Shown: positions 9,182-18,625, counted from the first letter of the stretch. The stretch: DNA of 64,000 nt from an uncultured Bacteroidia bacterium (GCA_902780935.1 CACZHP010000007.1:27429-91428), one strand, 5' to 3'. The notes: generated by a model from the sequence alone, not told the origin. Translations and numbers: made by a program.

Positions 9182-9238
9182 TTAAGCCGGGTGATGGTGA
9201 TGGGAATAAGAGGCAACTGTTTTTCTACCAAAATACAA
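9182..9238 (-). promoter_or_regulatory. His leader peptide (four consecutive His codons)
   Basis: The minus-strand frame reads SYSHHHHPA-stop, with CAT CAC CAT CAC at 9202-9191 and TAA at 9184-9182. The CCATCAC of the His codons can pair with GTGATGG shortly downstream (pause hairpin), and the terminator at 9136-9105 follows. This is the layout of classical his attenuation. The only in-frame start after the uvrD stop is TTG at 9238, so the leader's start is weak or already lost. Confidence 0.65.
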
Positions 9239-11689
9239 CTATTCGAAACGAATTTTCGCATATTTAAGCAGCAAAATCTTCTCGCCGTAGTCGTCGAACT
9301 CGATTTTAGCCTTCAAATCCGGGACTGTCCCTGTTATCTCTTTGATCCGGCCGAAGCCAAACCTGTTGTGCTCAATACGTTGCCCCGCCTTGAGATCAGT
9401 CATAGGTACCGGAGTGAACTCGGAGTCCGGGATCTTTGGAGGGAGCGGCCTGTTACGGAGGGCCTCCCGGGAGATGGAGCTGGTGACCGTTGGCTGAGGT
9501 TTGGGCTGAGGTTTAGGAATATACCGGACACCTCCGTCTGACATGCCGTATCTGGTCTTGGCAGGGCGGGATCCACCGGAGCCAAATCCCCTGAATGAGC
9601 GTTTGAATCCAAATCCGAAATCGTCGCCATCATCCTCAAATGCTCCGGAATCTTCCCTGAGAGGGTTTGAGATGTACTCGGGATCTATCTCCTTGATGAA
9701 ACGGCTCGGAGAATTCGACTCATGCTTCCCGTTTCTCATCCGTGTGGCGGCGAAAGACAGGTACAAGGCTGTCTTCGCCCTAGTCATCGCGACATACATA
9801 AGACGCCTTTCTTCCTCTATGTCATTGAGGGAGGCCAGCATTCCTCCGGAGGGGAAAAGATTCTCCTCAAGGCCGGCCACAAAGACATACGGGAACTCAA
9901 GCCCCTTGGCCGAGTGGGCTGTCATCAGGGCGATCTTGTTCATCGAGTCCTCATCCTGCTCGATGTCGACATTAGCCAGCAGGGAGATATTCTCCAGGAA
10001 CTCTCCGAGAGTCACCACGGGATACTGGACCTGCGCCTCGTCATCCACCTCACTGTCAGCGAGAAGCTCCTGGAGATACTCGTTCTGCCGGTCCTCGACG
10101 AACTGGGCGGCGCTGTTTATGAGTTCCTCGACATTCGAGGCCCTGGACTGCCCCTCAATAGAAGAATCGGATTTGAAATGGGCGTACAGCTCGCTGGCAT
10201 CGGAGATTGCCTTCGCGAGATCGTGGGCGTCCGTCGTGGCCGCCTTGGCAGCGAATGCGTTTATCATCTCGCAGAAAACCCTAATCCTGGCCACGGCTGG
10301 AGCCTTGAGGCCATATTCGGCGAAATCGGTCAGAAATGCGGCCTTAAACATGGAAGTATCTTTGGCTGAGGCCATTGAAGCCAATGCTCCAACCGATGTG
10401 TCCCCGATCCCACGGGTCGGCATATTCACGACTCTCTTGAAAGACTCGTCGTCATTGACATTGACAACCAGTTTCAGGTAGGCCATCATGTCCTTGACCT
10501 CGGCCCTCTCGAAGAAAGAGTTTCCGGAAAATATGACATACGGCAGGTTCCTTTTCCTTAGAGCCTCCTCAAGCGCCCTGGACTGGGAATTGGTACGGTA
10601 GAGAATTGCGAAATCCTGGTATCGGGCGTGATCAGTACGCATCCTTGAGATGATCTCGGAGCAGATCATCAGCGCCTCCTCTTGCTCGGAGAAGCTGTTC
10701 ATCAGTTTGATTTTCTCCCCGGCCCCGGCGACCGAGACACATGTCTTGGGGATGCGTCCCTGATTCTTGGATATCAAGGAATTGGCGGCATCCACGATGC
10801 TTGCTGTGGAGCGATAATTCTTCTCCAGGCGGAAGACTTCGCAATCCGGGTAATCCTTCTTGAAATTCAGGATATTCTCAATCTTCGCTCCTCGGAAAGC
10901 GTAGATGGACTGGGAATCATCCCCAACCACGCAGATATTCCGGTGACGCTCACTGAGTTTTTTCAGAATCACGTACTGGGCATAATTGGTGTCCTGGTAC
11001 TCGTCCACGAGGATATAGTCGAACCTCGACGAGATCGTGGCCAAAGCCTCCGGATTATCCCGAAGCAAGATATTCATGTTGAGCAGGATGTCATCGAAAT
11101 CCATGACCCCGCTCCGGCGGCACTTCTCAGCATAAAGCGAGAAAATGTCGCAGATCCTACCCTTGCGGGAGGCCATGTCCTTCTCCACAGCCTGACGGTT
11201 GTTCCGGTAGGCCGCAGCGGTCACGAGGTTGTTCTTCGCGAGGGATATCCTGGCCAGCACGTCCCTGGGCTTATACACCTTGTCGTCCAGTCCGAGTTCC
11301 TTGATACAGGCCTTCACCGCACTTGTTGAGTCGCTCTGGTCGTAAATTGTAAAAGACTCAGGATACCCGAGCGAGCCGGCATATTCCCTGAGGAACCTGA
11401 TGAAAACGGAATGGAAAGTGCCCATCCGCAGCAGCCAGGCCCGCCTGCCACCGACCATCCTGGCTATCCTCTCCTTCATCTCGGACGCCGCCTTCTTGGT
11501 GAAGGTCAACGCGAGAATCCTGGACGGGTCGCCGCCGTTCGCGAGGATATACGCGATCCTGCTGGTCAGCACCCTTGTCTTTCCCGATCCGGCACCGGCG
11601 ACGATCAGCACCGGCCCGTCTATCTTGCTGACCGCCTTTCTCTGCTCCGCGTTCAGCCCCTCTAATACAGCGTTCCCAATGTTTTCCAT
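9239..11689 (-). CDS. UvrD/PcrA-type superfamily 1A DNA helicase
   Basis: An 816-residue protein with the SF1 helicase motifs in order. Motif I is AGAGSGKT (31-38), motif Ia LTFTKKAASEM, motif II VDEYQDTN and motif III VGDDSQSIYAFRGA. Motif IV region is LEKNYRSTASIV, motif V LMTAHSAKGLEF and motif VI EERRLMYVAMTRA. It unwinds DNA 3' to 5' in nucleotide-excision and mismatch repair and removes recombinase filaments. The basic C-terminal tail (QRIEHNRFGFGRI) is the usual UvrD/PcrA tudor-like end. It diverges from the nqr operon, and its 3' end abuts the his leader. Confidence 0.93.
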   Translation of the reverse strand: MENIGNAVLEGLNAEQRKAVSKIDGPVLIVAGAGSGKTRVLTSRIAYILANGGDPSRILALTFTKKAASEMKERIARMVGGRRAWLLRMGTFHSVFIRFLREYAGSLGYPESFTIYDQSDSTSAVKACIKELGLDDKVYKPRDVLARISLAKNNLVTAAAYRNNRQAVEKDMASRKGRICDIFSLYAEKCRRSGVMDFDDILLNMNILLRDNPEALATISSRFDYILVDEYQDTNYAQYVILKKLSERHRNICVVGDDSQSIYAFRGAKIENILNFKKDYPDCEVFRLEKNYRSTASIVDAANSLISKNQGRIPKTCVSVAGAGEKIKLMNSFSEQEEALMICSEIISRMRTDHARYQDFAILYRTNSQSRALEEALRKRNLPYVIFSGNSFFERAEVKDMMAYLKLVVNVNDDESFKRVVNMPTRGIGDTSVGALASMASAKDTSMFKAAFLTDFAEYGLKAPAVARIRVFCEMINAFAAKAATTDAHDLAKAISDASELYAHFKSDSSIEGQSRASNVEELINSAAQFVEDRQNEYLQELLADSEVDDEAQVQYPVVTLGEFLENISLLANVDIEQDEDSMNKIALMTAHSAKGLEFPYVFVAGLEENLFPSGGMLASLNDIEEERRLMYVAMTRAKTALYLSFAATRMRNGKHESNSPSRFIKEIDPEYISNPLREDSGAFEDDGDDFGFGFKRSFRGFGSGGSRPAKTRYGMSDGGVRYIPKPQPKPQPTVTSSISREALRNRPLPPKIPDSEFTPVPMTDLKAGQRIEHNRFGFGRIKEITGTVPDLKAKIEFDDYGEKILLLKYAKIRFE

Positions 11690-11728
11690 AATGGTACGAA
11701 AATACGGAATTTTTCCCGAAAAAATGAG

Positions 11729-11736
11729 TACATTTG
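11729..11736 (+). promoter_or_regulatory. Bacteroidota -7 box (TACATTTG) for the nqr operon
   Basis: TACATTTG matches the TAnnTTTG consensus exactly. A T-rich tract about 16 bp upstream (11710-11714) could serve as the -33 region. The box lies 48 bp before the nqrA start, leaving a normal AT-rich leader. Confidence 0.6.
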
Positions 11737-11784
11737 CAGATTGTTAGCTGAAATTACTATCAACTTAATATTAATTAACAAATA

Positions 11785-13125
11785 ATGTCAAACAACATCG
11801 TGTTGAAGAAAGGGCTGAACATCCCGATCAGCGGGGAGGCCGCCCTTGAGGCAATGAGAACGATCGCGCCTGACGTTGTCGCCGTTAAACCCACTGACTT
11901 CAAGGGGTTCTCCCCAAGGCTCATGGTGAAAGAAGGTGACAAGGTCCTCGCGGGATCCCCTGTTTTGGCAGACAAACAGAACCCCGACATCCTGCTGACG
12001 TCTCCGGTGAGCGGAAACGTGCAGGAGATAGTAAGGGGCGAGAAGAGGAAACTCCTGGCGGTCCTTATCAAGGCCGAGGGTAGCGAGGCCGTCGATTTCG
12101 GCGCCAAGGATCCCAAGGCCCTCAAAGCAGAGGATGTCAGGGAGAGCCTTCTCAAGAGTGGTTTGTGGCCAAGTATCATCCAGAGGCCTTACGGTGTCAT
12201 CGCCGATCCGGCGCTCACCCCGAAGGCCATTTTCGTATCCGCTTTCTCCACCGCCCCCCTGGCAGCCGACTCCGAGTTCGCTTTCAAAGAGGATCTTGGC
12301 GCTATCCAGGCCGGTGTGACCGCAGTCTCCAAGATCGCGAAAGTGCATGTCTGCGTCAACAGCGAGAGCTCCGCTTTCGCCTCCCTGAAGGACGCCACGC
12401 TCCACACCGTGGTTGCCAAGAAGCATCCCGCGGGTAACGTCGGAGTGCAGATCAGCCACATCTCCCCGATAAAGAAGGGCGAGACAGTGTGGACATTGAG
12501 CCTGCTCAGCCTGGCCGCCATCGGCAAGCTTTTCCTGAGCGGCAAGCTTGACCTTTGCCGCAAAGTCGCCGTCACCGGCCCCGCCGCTTTGAAGACGGGC
12601 TATGTCGTCGCTCTTCCCGGCACCCCTATGAGCGCCCTCGATGGCTGCTTCGACTCTTCGGTCGAGACCAGGTTCATCAGCGGAGACGTCCTCTCCGGCG
12701 AGAATGTCGGCAAGGACGGCTACCTCGGCTTCTTCGACAACCAGGTCACCATGGTCAAGGAAGGCCGCGAGAGGGAACTGCTCGGTTGGGCGAATCCTCT
12801 GAGGTTCAACCAGTTCAGCTCTTCCATGGCTTACTTCTCATGGCTTCTTCCCAAGAAGAAGTACAACATGGACACCAACACCCACGGCGGAGTCAGGGCT
12901 TTCGTCTGCTCCGACGTGTACGGCAAGGTGCTGCCCATGGACATATTCCCTGTCTATCTGATCAAGGCCTGCCTCGCCGGCGACATTGACAAGATGGAGC
13001 AGTTCGGTATTTACGAGGTTCTTCCCGAGGACCTGGCCCTCTGCGAGTTCGTGGATCCTTCCAAGAACGACATCCAGGCCATGATCCAGAGCGGTATCGA
13101 CCTCATGTTGAAGGAAATGGCATAA
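11785..13125 (+). CDS. nqrA: Na+-translocating NADH:quinone reductase subunit A
   Basis: A 446-residue protein, the usual length. The start MSNNIVLKKGLNIPISGEA is the typical NqrA opening. Later blocks such as HPAGNVGVQISHISP and the ending SGIDLMLKEMA also fit. NqrA is the peripheral subunit of the six-subunit Na+-pumping respiratory complex and lies close to the quinone-reduction site. It is first in a canonical nqrABCDEF order, 7 bp before nqrB. Confidence 0.96.
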   Translation: MSNNIVLKKGLNIPISGEAALEAMRTIAPDVVAVKPTDFKGFSPRLMVKEGDKVLAGSPVLADKQNPDILLTSPVSGNVQEIVRGEKRKLLAVLIKAEGSEAVDFGAKDPKALKAEDVRESLLKSGLWPSIIQRPYGVIADPALTPKAIFVSAFSTAPLAADSEFAFKEDLGAIQAGVTAVSKIAKVHVCVNSESSAFASLKDATLHTVVAKKHPAGNVGVQISHISPIKKGETVWTLSLLSLAAIGKLFLSGKLDLCRKVAVTGPAALKTGYVVALPGTPMSALDGCFDSSVETRFISGDVLSGENVGKDGYLGFFDNQVTMVKEGRERELLGWANPLRFNQFSSSMAYFSWLLPKKKYNMDTNTHGGVRAFVCSDVYGKVLPMDIFPVYLIKACLAGDIDKMEQFGIYEVLPEDLALCEFVDPSKNDIQAMIQSGIDLMLKEMA

Positions 13126-13132
13126 AAAGGCA

Positions 13133-14272
13133 ATGACTATGGAAGAAAATACAGTAAAACCCGGCCTTTTCGAAAAAGGCGGCAAACTTGGGTGGCTGCA
13201 TTCCACATGGGATGCCTTTGACACCTTCCTCCGCGTTCCCGCGACAGTGACCTCCAAGGGAGCTCACGTCAGGGATGCCATCGACATCAAAAGGGTCATG
13301 ATCATCGTGGTGATCGCCCTCGTCCCTGCCGCCCTGTTCGGCATGTGGAACGTCGGCTACCAGCACCACCTTGCCATGAACGACCTTCCCGGATTCTGGA
13401 ACCAGTTCTTCTGGGGACTCTGGAAGGTTATTCCTCTTTATCTCGTGTCCTACATCGTAGGTCTCGGTATCGAGTTCACCAGCGCGCAGATCAAGGGCGA
13501 GGAGGTCAACGAGGGTTACCTCGTCTCCGGATTCCTCATTCCGCTGATCGTCCCCGTGGACGTTCCCCTCTGGATGCTCGCCGTCGCCGTGGCCTTCGCG
13601 GTCATATTCGGCAAAGAGGTTTTCGGAGGCACCGGAATGAACTTCCTGAACCCGGCCCTGCTTTGCCGCGCCTTCCTGTTCTTCTCGTATCCGAGCGCCA
13701 TGTCCGGATCACAGGTATGGATCGCCCGCCGCTGCGGAGCCGACGCCATCACCGGAGCCACTCCCCTTTCTTATATGGGCGAGGGAATGGATGCGGTCTC
13801 GAACGCCGGCTACACCTTCTGGAACATGTTCGCCGGAACAGTCCCCGGATCTGTCGGTGAGACTTCCGTGATCGCCATCCTGATCGGCGCCTTCATCATC
13901 CTTTGGACTGGAGTCGCCAGCTGGAAGATCATGGTCTCCTCCGTAGCCGGAGCTCTCTTCGTTGGCTGGCTCGGAACAGCTTTCGGTGCCACTGACGTGC
14001 CCGCTTACACTCAGCTCGTCATGGGTGGCTTCGCTTTCGGTACCGTATTCATGGCCACCGACCCTGTCACCTCGGCCCAGACCGAGTGCGGCAAATGGAT
14101 CTACGGATTCCTTGTCGGCGCGCTCTGCATCACTGTGAGGCTCTTCAACCCCGGCTATGCCGAGGGAATGATGCTCGCCATCCTCCTTATGAACACATTC
14201 GCTCCGCTCATCGACCATTGCGTCGTGTCAAGCGCTACCAAGAAAAGAGCGAAGAAAGTCTCGATCGCTTAA
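13133..14272 (+). CDS. nqrB: Na+-translocating NADH:quinone reductase subunit B
   Basis: A 379-residue polytopic membrane protein with about ten hydrophobic segments. The motif DAITGATPLSYM carries the Thr (210 from the first ATG) expected to hold covalent FMN by a phosphoester bond. NqrB forms the main membrane channel and binds riboflavin and quinone. Two ATGs six bases apart (13133 and 13139) could start the protein. It fits tightly between nqrA and nqrC. Confidence 0.96.
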   Translation: MTMEENTVKPGLFEKGGKLGWLHSTWDAFDTFLRVPATVTSKGAHVRDAIDIKRVMIIVVIALVPAALFGMWNVGYQHHLAMNDLPGFWNQFFWGLWKVIPLYLVSYIVGLGIEFTSAQIKGEEVNEGYLVSGFLIPLIVPVDVPLWMLAVAVAFAVIFGKEVFGGTGMNFLNPALLCRAFLFFSYPSAMSGSQVWIARRCGADAITGATPLSYMGEGMDAVSNAGYTFWNMFAGTVPGSVGETSVIAILIGAFIILWTGVASWKIMVSSVAGALFVGWLGTAFGATDVPAYTQLVMGGFAFGTVFMATDPVTSAQTECGKWIYGFLVGALCITVRLFNPGYAEGMMLAILLMNTFAPLIDHCVVSSATKKRAKKVSIA

Positions 14273-14284
14273 TTGTATAAGGAT

Positions 14285-15049
14285 ATGAATACCAACAGTA
14301 ACATATACACAGTTATTTACACGACCGTCATAGTGACGCTCGTGGCAGCGGTCCTGGCTATCGTCTCCCAGTCCCTCAAATCAAGGCAGGAGGCCAACGA
14401 GAAGGCTGACACCATCTCCCAGATGATGACCGCCGCCAAGTTCGCCACCAAGGCCGAGCTCCAGAAGATGGGCAATACAGCCGTCCTGGCCAAATATGCC
14501 GAGGAGATCGGACAGGCTTTCATCGTCGGTCCCGACGGAAAGAAGGTCTCCGACCTGGCTCTCGACAAAGTCTATTCTCCCAAGGAGCTCAAAAAGCAGA
14601 ACTACAACATCAAGGGCGCAGGTACGGCCGAGATACCCGTTTTCATTTTCAAGAACGGGACAACGGTCGTTCCCGTCTATGGTGCGGGTCTGTGGGGTCC
14701 GGTCTGGGGCTACATCGCATTCGAGCCGAACTCCAACACTATCAAAGGCGCTTATTTCGACCATGAGAGTGAGACCGCCGGTCTTGGAGCGAAGATCAAG
14801 GACGATCCTGAATTCCAGAATGAATTTGTCGGTGAGAAAGCTGATTTCTCAAACGCCAACATCTTTGACATCGTCAAGGGTGGCGCTCCCAAAGAGGCTG
14901 ACGGTTCTTCCGTGATCGACAATAAGATTGACGCCATCACCGGTGCCACAATGACTTCCAACGGTCTTGACGCCGCCATCGACACCTGGCTCGGAGCCTA
15001 TTCCGCCTATTTCAAAGGCGCCGTCACCACTAAAACCGAGGAGGAATAA
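14285..15049 (+). CDS. nqrC: Na+-translocating NADH:quinone reductase subunit C
   Basis: About 254 residues with one N-terminal membrane anchor (IYTVIYTTVIVTLVAAVLAI) and a periplasmic FMN-binding domain. The motif AITGATMTSNGLDAAI places the flavinylated Thr at residue 222. I chose ATG 14285 (MNTNSN) over a TTG four codons earlier. FMN attachment in this family needs ApbE, which is not in this window. Confidence 0.95.
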   Translation: MNTNSNIYTVIYTTVIVTLVAAVLAIVSQSLKSRQEANEKADTISQMMTAAKFATKAELQKMGNTAVLAKYAEEIGQAFIVGPDGKKVSDLALDKVYSPKELKKQNYNIKGAGTAEIPVFIFKNGTTVVPVYGAGLWGPVWGYIAFEPNSNTIKGAYFDHESETAGLGAKIKDDPEFQNEFVGEKADFSNANIFDIVKGGAPKEADGSSVIDNKIDAITGATMTSNGLDAAIDTWLGAYSAYFKGAVTTKTEEE

Positions 15050-15051
15050 TC

Positions 15052-15666
15052 ATGGACGCTAAATTGAAAGAAACAATACTCAATCCGATCTTCAAGGGCA
15101 ACCCTATTACCGTCCTTGTCCTCGGTATCTGCTCTTCCCTGGCCGTCACGGTCACTATGAAGGGCGCGCTCGTGATGGCTCTCTCCGTGATCGCCGTCAC
15201 AGGAATATCCAGTCTGATCCTTTCCCTGCTGAGGAACACGATTCCCAGCCGTGTAAGGATTATCGTCCAGCTCGTCGTCGTCGCCATGATGGTGATCCTT
15301 GTGGACCAGATCCTGAAGTCGTTCGAGGCGACCTACGCCATCGACAAGCAGCTGTCCGTCTACATCGGCCTCATCATCACCAACTGTATCGTCATGGGCC
15401 GCATCGAGGCTTTCGCCCTCGGCAACAAGCCCTGGCCCAGTTTCCTTGACGGAGTCGCCAACGGAGCCGGCTATGGCATGATCCTCATCATTGTGGCCTT
15501 CTTCCGCGAGCTTCTCGGCAGCGGCACCCTCTTCGGTGTCGACATCCTGAACTGGCTCGGCTACGTACCTAACAACCTGGTGATCCTCCCGCCCTTCGCG
15601 CTCATCCTTCTGGGATGCATCGTCTGGGTCCAGAGGAGCATCCAGAAAGACTTGCAGGAGAAATAG
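15052..15666 (+). CDS. nqrD: Na+-translocating NADH:quinone reductase subunit D
   Basis: A 204-residue integral membrane protein with about six hydrophobic helices. It contains NCIVMGRIEAFALGN and GVANGAGYGMIL, conserved in NqrD and its paralogues NqrE and RnfA/E, where half-helices carry a shared Fe-S centre. Its ATG follows the nqrC stop by two bases. Confidence 0.95.
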   Translation: MDAKLKETILNPIFKGNPITVLVLGICSSLAVTVTMKGALVMALSVIAVTGISSLILSLLRNTIPSRVRIIVQLVVVAMMVILVDQILKSFEATYAIDKQLSVYIGLIITNCIVMGRIEAFALGNKPWPSFLDGVANGAGYGMILIIVAFFRELLGSGTLFGVDILNWLGYVPNNLVILPPFALILLGCIVWVQRSIQKDLQEK

Positions 15667-15681
15667 TTAAACATCAAGGTT

Positions 15682-16278
15682 ATGGAATATCTCAGCTTAT
15701 TCGTAAAGTCAATATTTGTTGACAACATGATCTTCGCATACTTCCTGGGTATGTGCTCATACCTGGCGGTGTCGAAGAATGTGAAGACGGCTGCCGGCCT
15801 TGGTGTCGCTGTCATCTTCGTCCTGCTCGTGACCCTCCCGATCAACTATCTGCTCAACAAATATGTCCTGGCGCCCGATGCCCTGATCAAAGGTGTTGAC
15901 CTGAGTTTCCTCAGCTTCATCATCTTCATCGCCGTGATCGCCGCCATCGTGCAGATCGTCGAGATGGTCGTCGAGAAATTCAGTCCGTCCCTTTATTCCG
16001 CCCTGGGAATCTTCCTCCCGCTGATCGCCGTCAACTGCGCGATCCTCGGAGGCTCGCTGTTCATGCAGCAGAAGGATTTCGCCAATGTCGGTGAGTCGGC
16101 TGTCTATGCCCTCGGCTCCGGTATCGGCTGGTTCCTCGCTATCGTATCCCTCGCCGCTATCCGCGAGAAGATGGCCTACAGCAAGGTTCCCGCTCCGCTG
16201 AAGGGACTCGGTATAACTTTCATCACCGTCGGCCTCATGGCCATAGCGATGATGACATTCATGGGTATATCACTTTAA
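15682..16278 (+). CDS. nqrE: Na+-translocating NADH:quinone reductase subunit E
   Basis: A 198-residue polytopic protein starting [19 protein letters not shown], the NqrE signature opening. The blocks [14 protein letters not shown] and [12 protein letters not shown] carry the cysteines thought to ligate the membrane Fe-S centre together with NqrD. It sits 15 bp after nqrD and 15 bp before nqrF. Confidence 0.95.
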   Translation: MEYLSLFVKSIFVDNMIFAYFLGMCSYLAVSKNVKTAAGLGVAVIFVLLVTLPINYLLNKYVLAPDALIKGVDLSFLSFIIFIAVIAAIVQIVEMVVEKFSPSLYSALGIFLPLIAVNCAILGGSLFMQQKDFANVGESAVYALGSGIGWFLAIVSLAAIREKMAYSKVPAPLKGLGITFITVGLMAIAMMTFMGISL

Positions 16279-16280
16279 AA

Positions 16281-16286
16281 AGGAGG
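16281..16286 (+). promoter_or_regulatory. Strong Shine-Dalgarno (AGGAGG) before nqrF
   Basis: AAAAAGGAGGTAAG sits with AGGAGG at 16281-16286, seven bases before the ATG at 16294. Most genes here start behind AT-rich leaders without such a site. A perfect anti-SD match is unusual for this phylum and supports the chosen nqrF start. Confidence 0.75.
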
Positions 16287-16293
16287 TAAGGCA

Positions 16294-17562
16294 ATGTTCA
16301 ACACTATCATCGGAGCGATCGCGACAATAGTTGTCGTCACGCTCATCCTTGTGGCCCTCCTCCTTGTGATCAAGGCCAAACTCACCCCTTCCGGCTCTGT
16401 CTCCATCGACATCAACGGTGGCAAGAAGACCATGGAAGTTCCGATTGGAGGCGACCTTATGCACACCCTCGCAGACCAGGGGATATTCCTCCCCTCCGCT
16501 TGCGGCGGTAAGGCCAACTGCGGCCAATGCAAGGTCCAGGTCCTTGAAGGCGGCGGAAGCATCCTTCCCACTGAGAAGGGCTTCTTCAACCGCAAGCAGA
16601 TCAAGGACGGCTACCGTCTGGGCTGCCAGGTCAAGATCAAGGACAACATTAAGATCCAGGTTCCTGACTCGACTCTCAGCGTCAAGAAACTTGAGTGCGA
16701 GGTGATCAGCAACGACAACGTGGCCACCTTCATCAAGGAGTTCACAGTCAAGCTCCCTGAGGGCGAGAACATCGAGTTCAAGTCCGGAGAGTACATCCAG
16801 ATTGACATTCCCGAGTACGATATCGACTTCGCCGACATCGACGTGGCTCCCGAGTACAGGGGCGATTGGGAGAAGTACGGTTTCTTCGGCATCAAGGCCA
16901 AGAACACCGTCCCGACCATCCGCGCCTACTCCATGGCCTCGTATCCCGCCGAGAAGAACGTCATCAAGCTCAACGTACGTATCGCCACTCCTCCTTTCGA
17001 CAGGAGCCAGCCTAAGGGCGTATTCAAGATGCTGCCCGTTCCTCCGGGTGTCGCCTCATCCTACGTGTTCACCCGCAAGCCGGGCGACAAGGTCTGGATC
17101 AGCGGTCCGTTCGGAGAGTTCCTTCTCCCGAAGGACGATCCCGAGGAGCAGGAATATATCTTCGTTGGTGGTGGTGCCGGTATGGCCCCTCTGAGAAGCC
17201 ACATCATGCACCTCTTCAAGACTTTGAAGACCGGCCGCAAGGTAAGCTTCTTCTATGGAGCCCGCGCCCTTGTCGAGGCCTTCTATCTCGAGGACTTCGC
17301 CGAGATCGAGAGGGAGTTCCCGAACTTCAAGTTCTACCTCGCCCTCGACCGCCCCGATCCCGCCGCGGATGCCGCCGGAGTCAAGTACACCCCTGGCTTT
17401 GTCCACAACGTGATGTACGAGACCTACCTGAAGAACCACGAGACTCCCGAGGACATCAAGTACTTCATGTGCGGCCCGCCTATGATGGTGGCCTCCGTCA
17501 ACAAGCTGCTTGACAGCCTTGGGGTTCCGCCCGAGAGCATCCTCTACGATAACTTCAGCTAA
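16294..17562 (+). CDS. nqrF: Na+-translocating NADH:quinone reductase subunit F (NADH dehydrogenase flavoprotein)
   Basis: A 422-residue protein with one N-terminal helix, a ferredoxin-like 2Fe-2S domain (Cys70, 76, 79 and 111 in ACGGKANCGQC and GCQV), an FAD domain (RAYSMASYP) and an NAD(P)-binding domain (VGGGAGMAPLRSH, MCGPPMM). It oxidises NADH and passes electrons through FAD and 2Fe-2S to NqrC/B. It is the last gene of the operon and is followed by a hairpin terminator. Confidence 0.96.
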   Translation: MFNTIIGAIATIVVVTLILVALLLVIKAKLTPSGSVSIDINGGKKTMEVPIGGDLMHTLADQGIFLPSACGGKANCGQCKVQVLEGGGSILPTEKGFFNRKQIKDGYRLGCQVKIKDNIKIQVPDSTLSVKKLECEVISNDNVATFIKEFTVKLPEGENIEFKSGEYIQIDIPEYDIDFADIDVAPEYRGDWEKYGFFGIKAKNTVPTIRAYSMASYPAEKNVIKLNVRIATPPFDRSQPKGVFKMLPVPPGVASSYVFTRKPGDKVWISGPFGEFLLPKDDPEEQEYIFVGGGAGMAPLRSHIMHLFKTLKTGRKVSFFYGARALVEAFYLEDFAEIEREFPNFKFYLALDRPDPAADAAGVKYTPGFVHNVMYETYLKNHETPEDIKYFMCGPPMMVASVNKLLDSLGVPPESILYDNFS

Positions 17563-17584
17563 TCTCACTGAATATCTCTAAACA

Positions 17585-17617
17585 TTCCCCTCGCCCCGAT
17601 TTTTAGGACGAGGGGAA
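17585..17617 (+). terminator. Terminator hairpin after nqrF
   Basis: TTCCCCTCG (17585-17593) pairs with CGAGGGGAA (17609-17617) around a 15-nt loop, followed by AATTTATTATATTT. It closes the nqr operon 23 bp after its stop codon. The T-run is poor. Confidence 0.6.
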
Positions 17618-17624
17618 AATTTAT

Positions 17625-17632
17625 TATATTTG
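17625..17632 (+). promoter_or_regulatory. -7 box TATATTTG for the MBL-fold gene
   Basis: An exact TAnnTTTG match 24 bp before the ATG at 17657, directly after the nqr terminator, so the next gene probably has its own promoter. A T-rich -33 candidate lies in the terminator loop about 20 bp upstream. Confidence 0.55.
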
Positions 17633-17656
17633 TATAATCAACAATTCCGGCAGATC

Positions 17657-18625
17657 ATGGACAGACGGAAATTCTTGAATATCAGTACCGGTGCGGCTGT
17701 GGCGACGGGGGTCGCAGGAATGCTGCCGAGCTGTGCGGCCGCAGCGGGCGCGAAGCATACAGTTTCGGAGGCCTCGACAAGGTCCGGCGACCCGGTTCAT
17801 ATAAAACTTGGCAACGAGGCCGGAACTCCACTAAAGATGCGCTTTCTTGGGACAGGTGCCGCTGACTGGAACGGCCGGGACGACCGCGGAGAACTGCGCA
17901 GGCTCTCCAGCGTACTGCTCGACGACAAGGTTCTTATTGATTTCACACCCTCTGACGAGGATATGATCCCTGCCGGAGTCAAGCCGGAAGTCATATTCTA
18001 CACCCATTCCCATGGAGATCACTACAATCCTAAGGCTGCCCTTAAACTAGGAATAAAGAATGTCTTCCTCGGATCCACATGGGTGGAAAGGGCAAAAGAC
18101 GACTTCGCGAAAGCGGTCAAGGAGACCGGGGGCAAGGTACCAGAGATCACTCCCCTTTCCCTTGGCGACAAAGTCACGATCAACGGGATGACCATAACAG
18201 CCCTCCCCGCCAATCACGCTACCGGAGACATGAAGGAGCAGACACTTATCTATCTCATTGAGAAACAAGACGTGAGGGTCATGTACGCGACGGACACAGG
18301 TGGCATTCCGGCAATCGCGGCCAGAATAGTCGGCATCGATCCCCACGCTAAAGGCAAGGCGATCACAGGACTCGTCATGGAGGCTACGATGGGAATTGAC
18401 GGCGACGAGGACTTCAGGATATTCACCCACTCAAGTGTCGGGACTGTCCTCAGGACCACACACATGCTCCTGGACAAAGGCCGGTACATTCCCAAAGAAG
18501 GCCAGCCGGTTTATCTGACACACCTCGCGCGCACCTTGCACGGAACCCAGGCTGAGCTTGACGCCTCGTTGCCCAAGCCCTTGAAAGCCGCTTACGACGG
18601 CCTGGAAGTCACCTTCACCGCCTGA
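17657..18625 (+). CDS. Exported MBL-fold metallo-hydrolase
   Basis: A 322-residue protein with a twin-arginine-like leader (MDRRKFLN) and a possible lipobox (MLPSC). The metal-binding motif THSHGDH, followed by ANHAT, YATDTGG and LTHLAR, defines a metallo-beta-lactamase fold, with closest flavour to PhnP/RNase Z-like phosphodiesterases. The substrate is unknown. I chose ATG 17657 because it opens the signal peptide directly. The last 34 bp overlap the convergent acyl-CoA synthetase gene. Confidence 0.85.
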   Translation: MDRRKFLNISTGAAVATGVAGMLPSCAAAAGAKHTVSEASTRSGDPVHIKLGNEAGTPLKMRFLGTGAADWNGRDDRGELRRLSSVLLDDKVLIDFTPSDEDMIPAGVKPEVIFYTHSHGDHYNPKAALKLGIKNVFLGSTWVERAKDDFAKAVKETGGKVPEITPLSLGDKVTINGMTITALPANHATGDMKEQTLIYLIEKQDVRVMYATDTGGIPAIAARIVGIDPHAKGKAITGLVMEATMGIDGDEDFRIFTHSSVGTVLRTTHMLLDKGRYIPKEGQPVYLTHLARTLHGTQAELDASLPKPLKAAYDGLEVTFTA

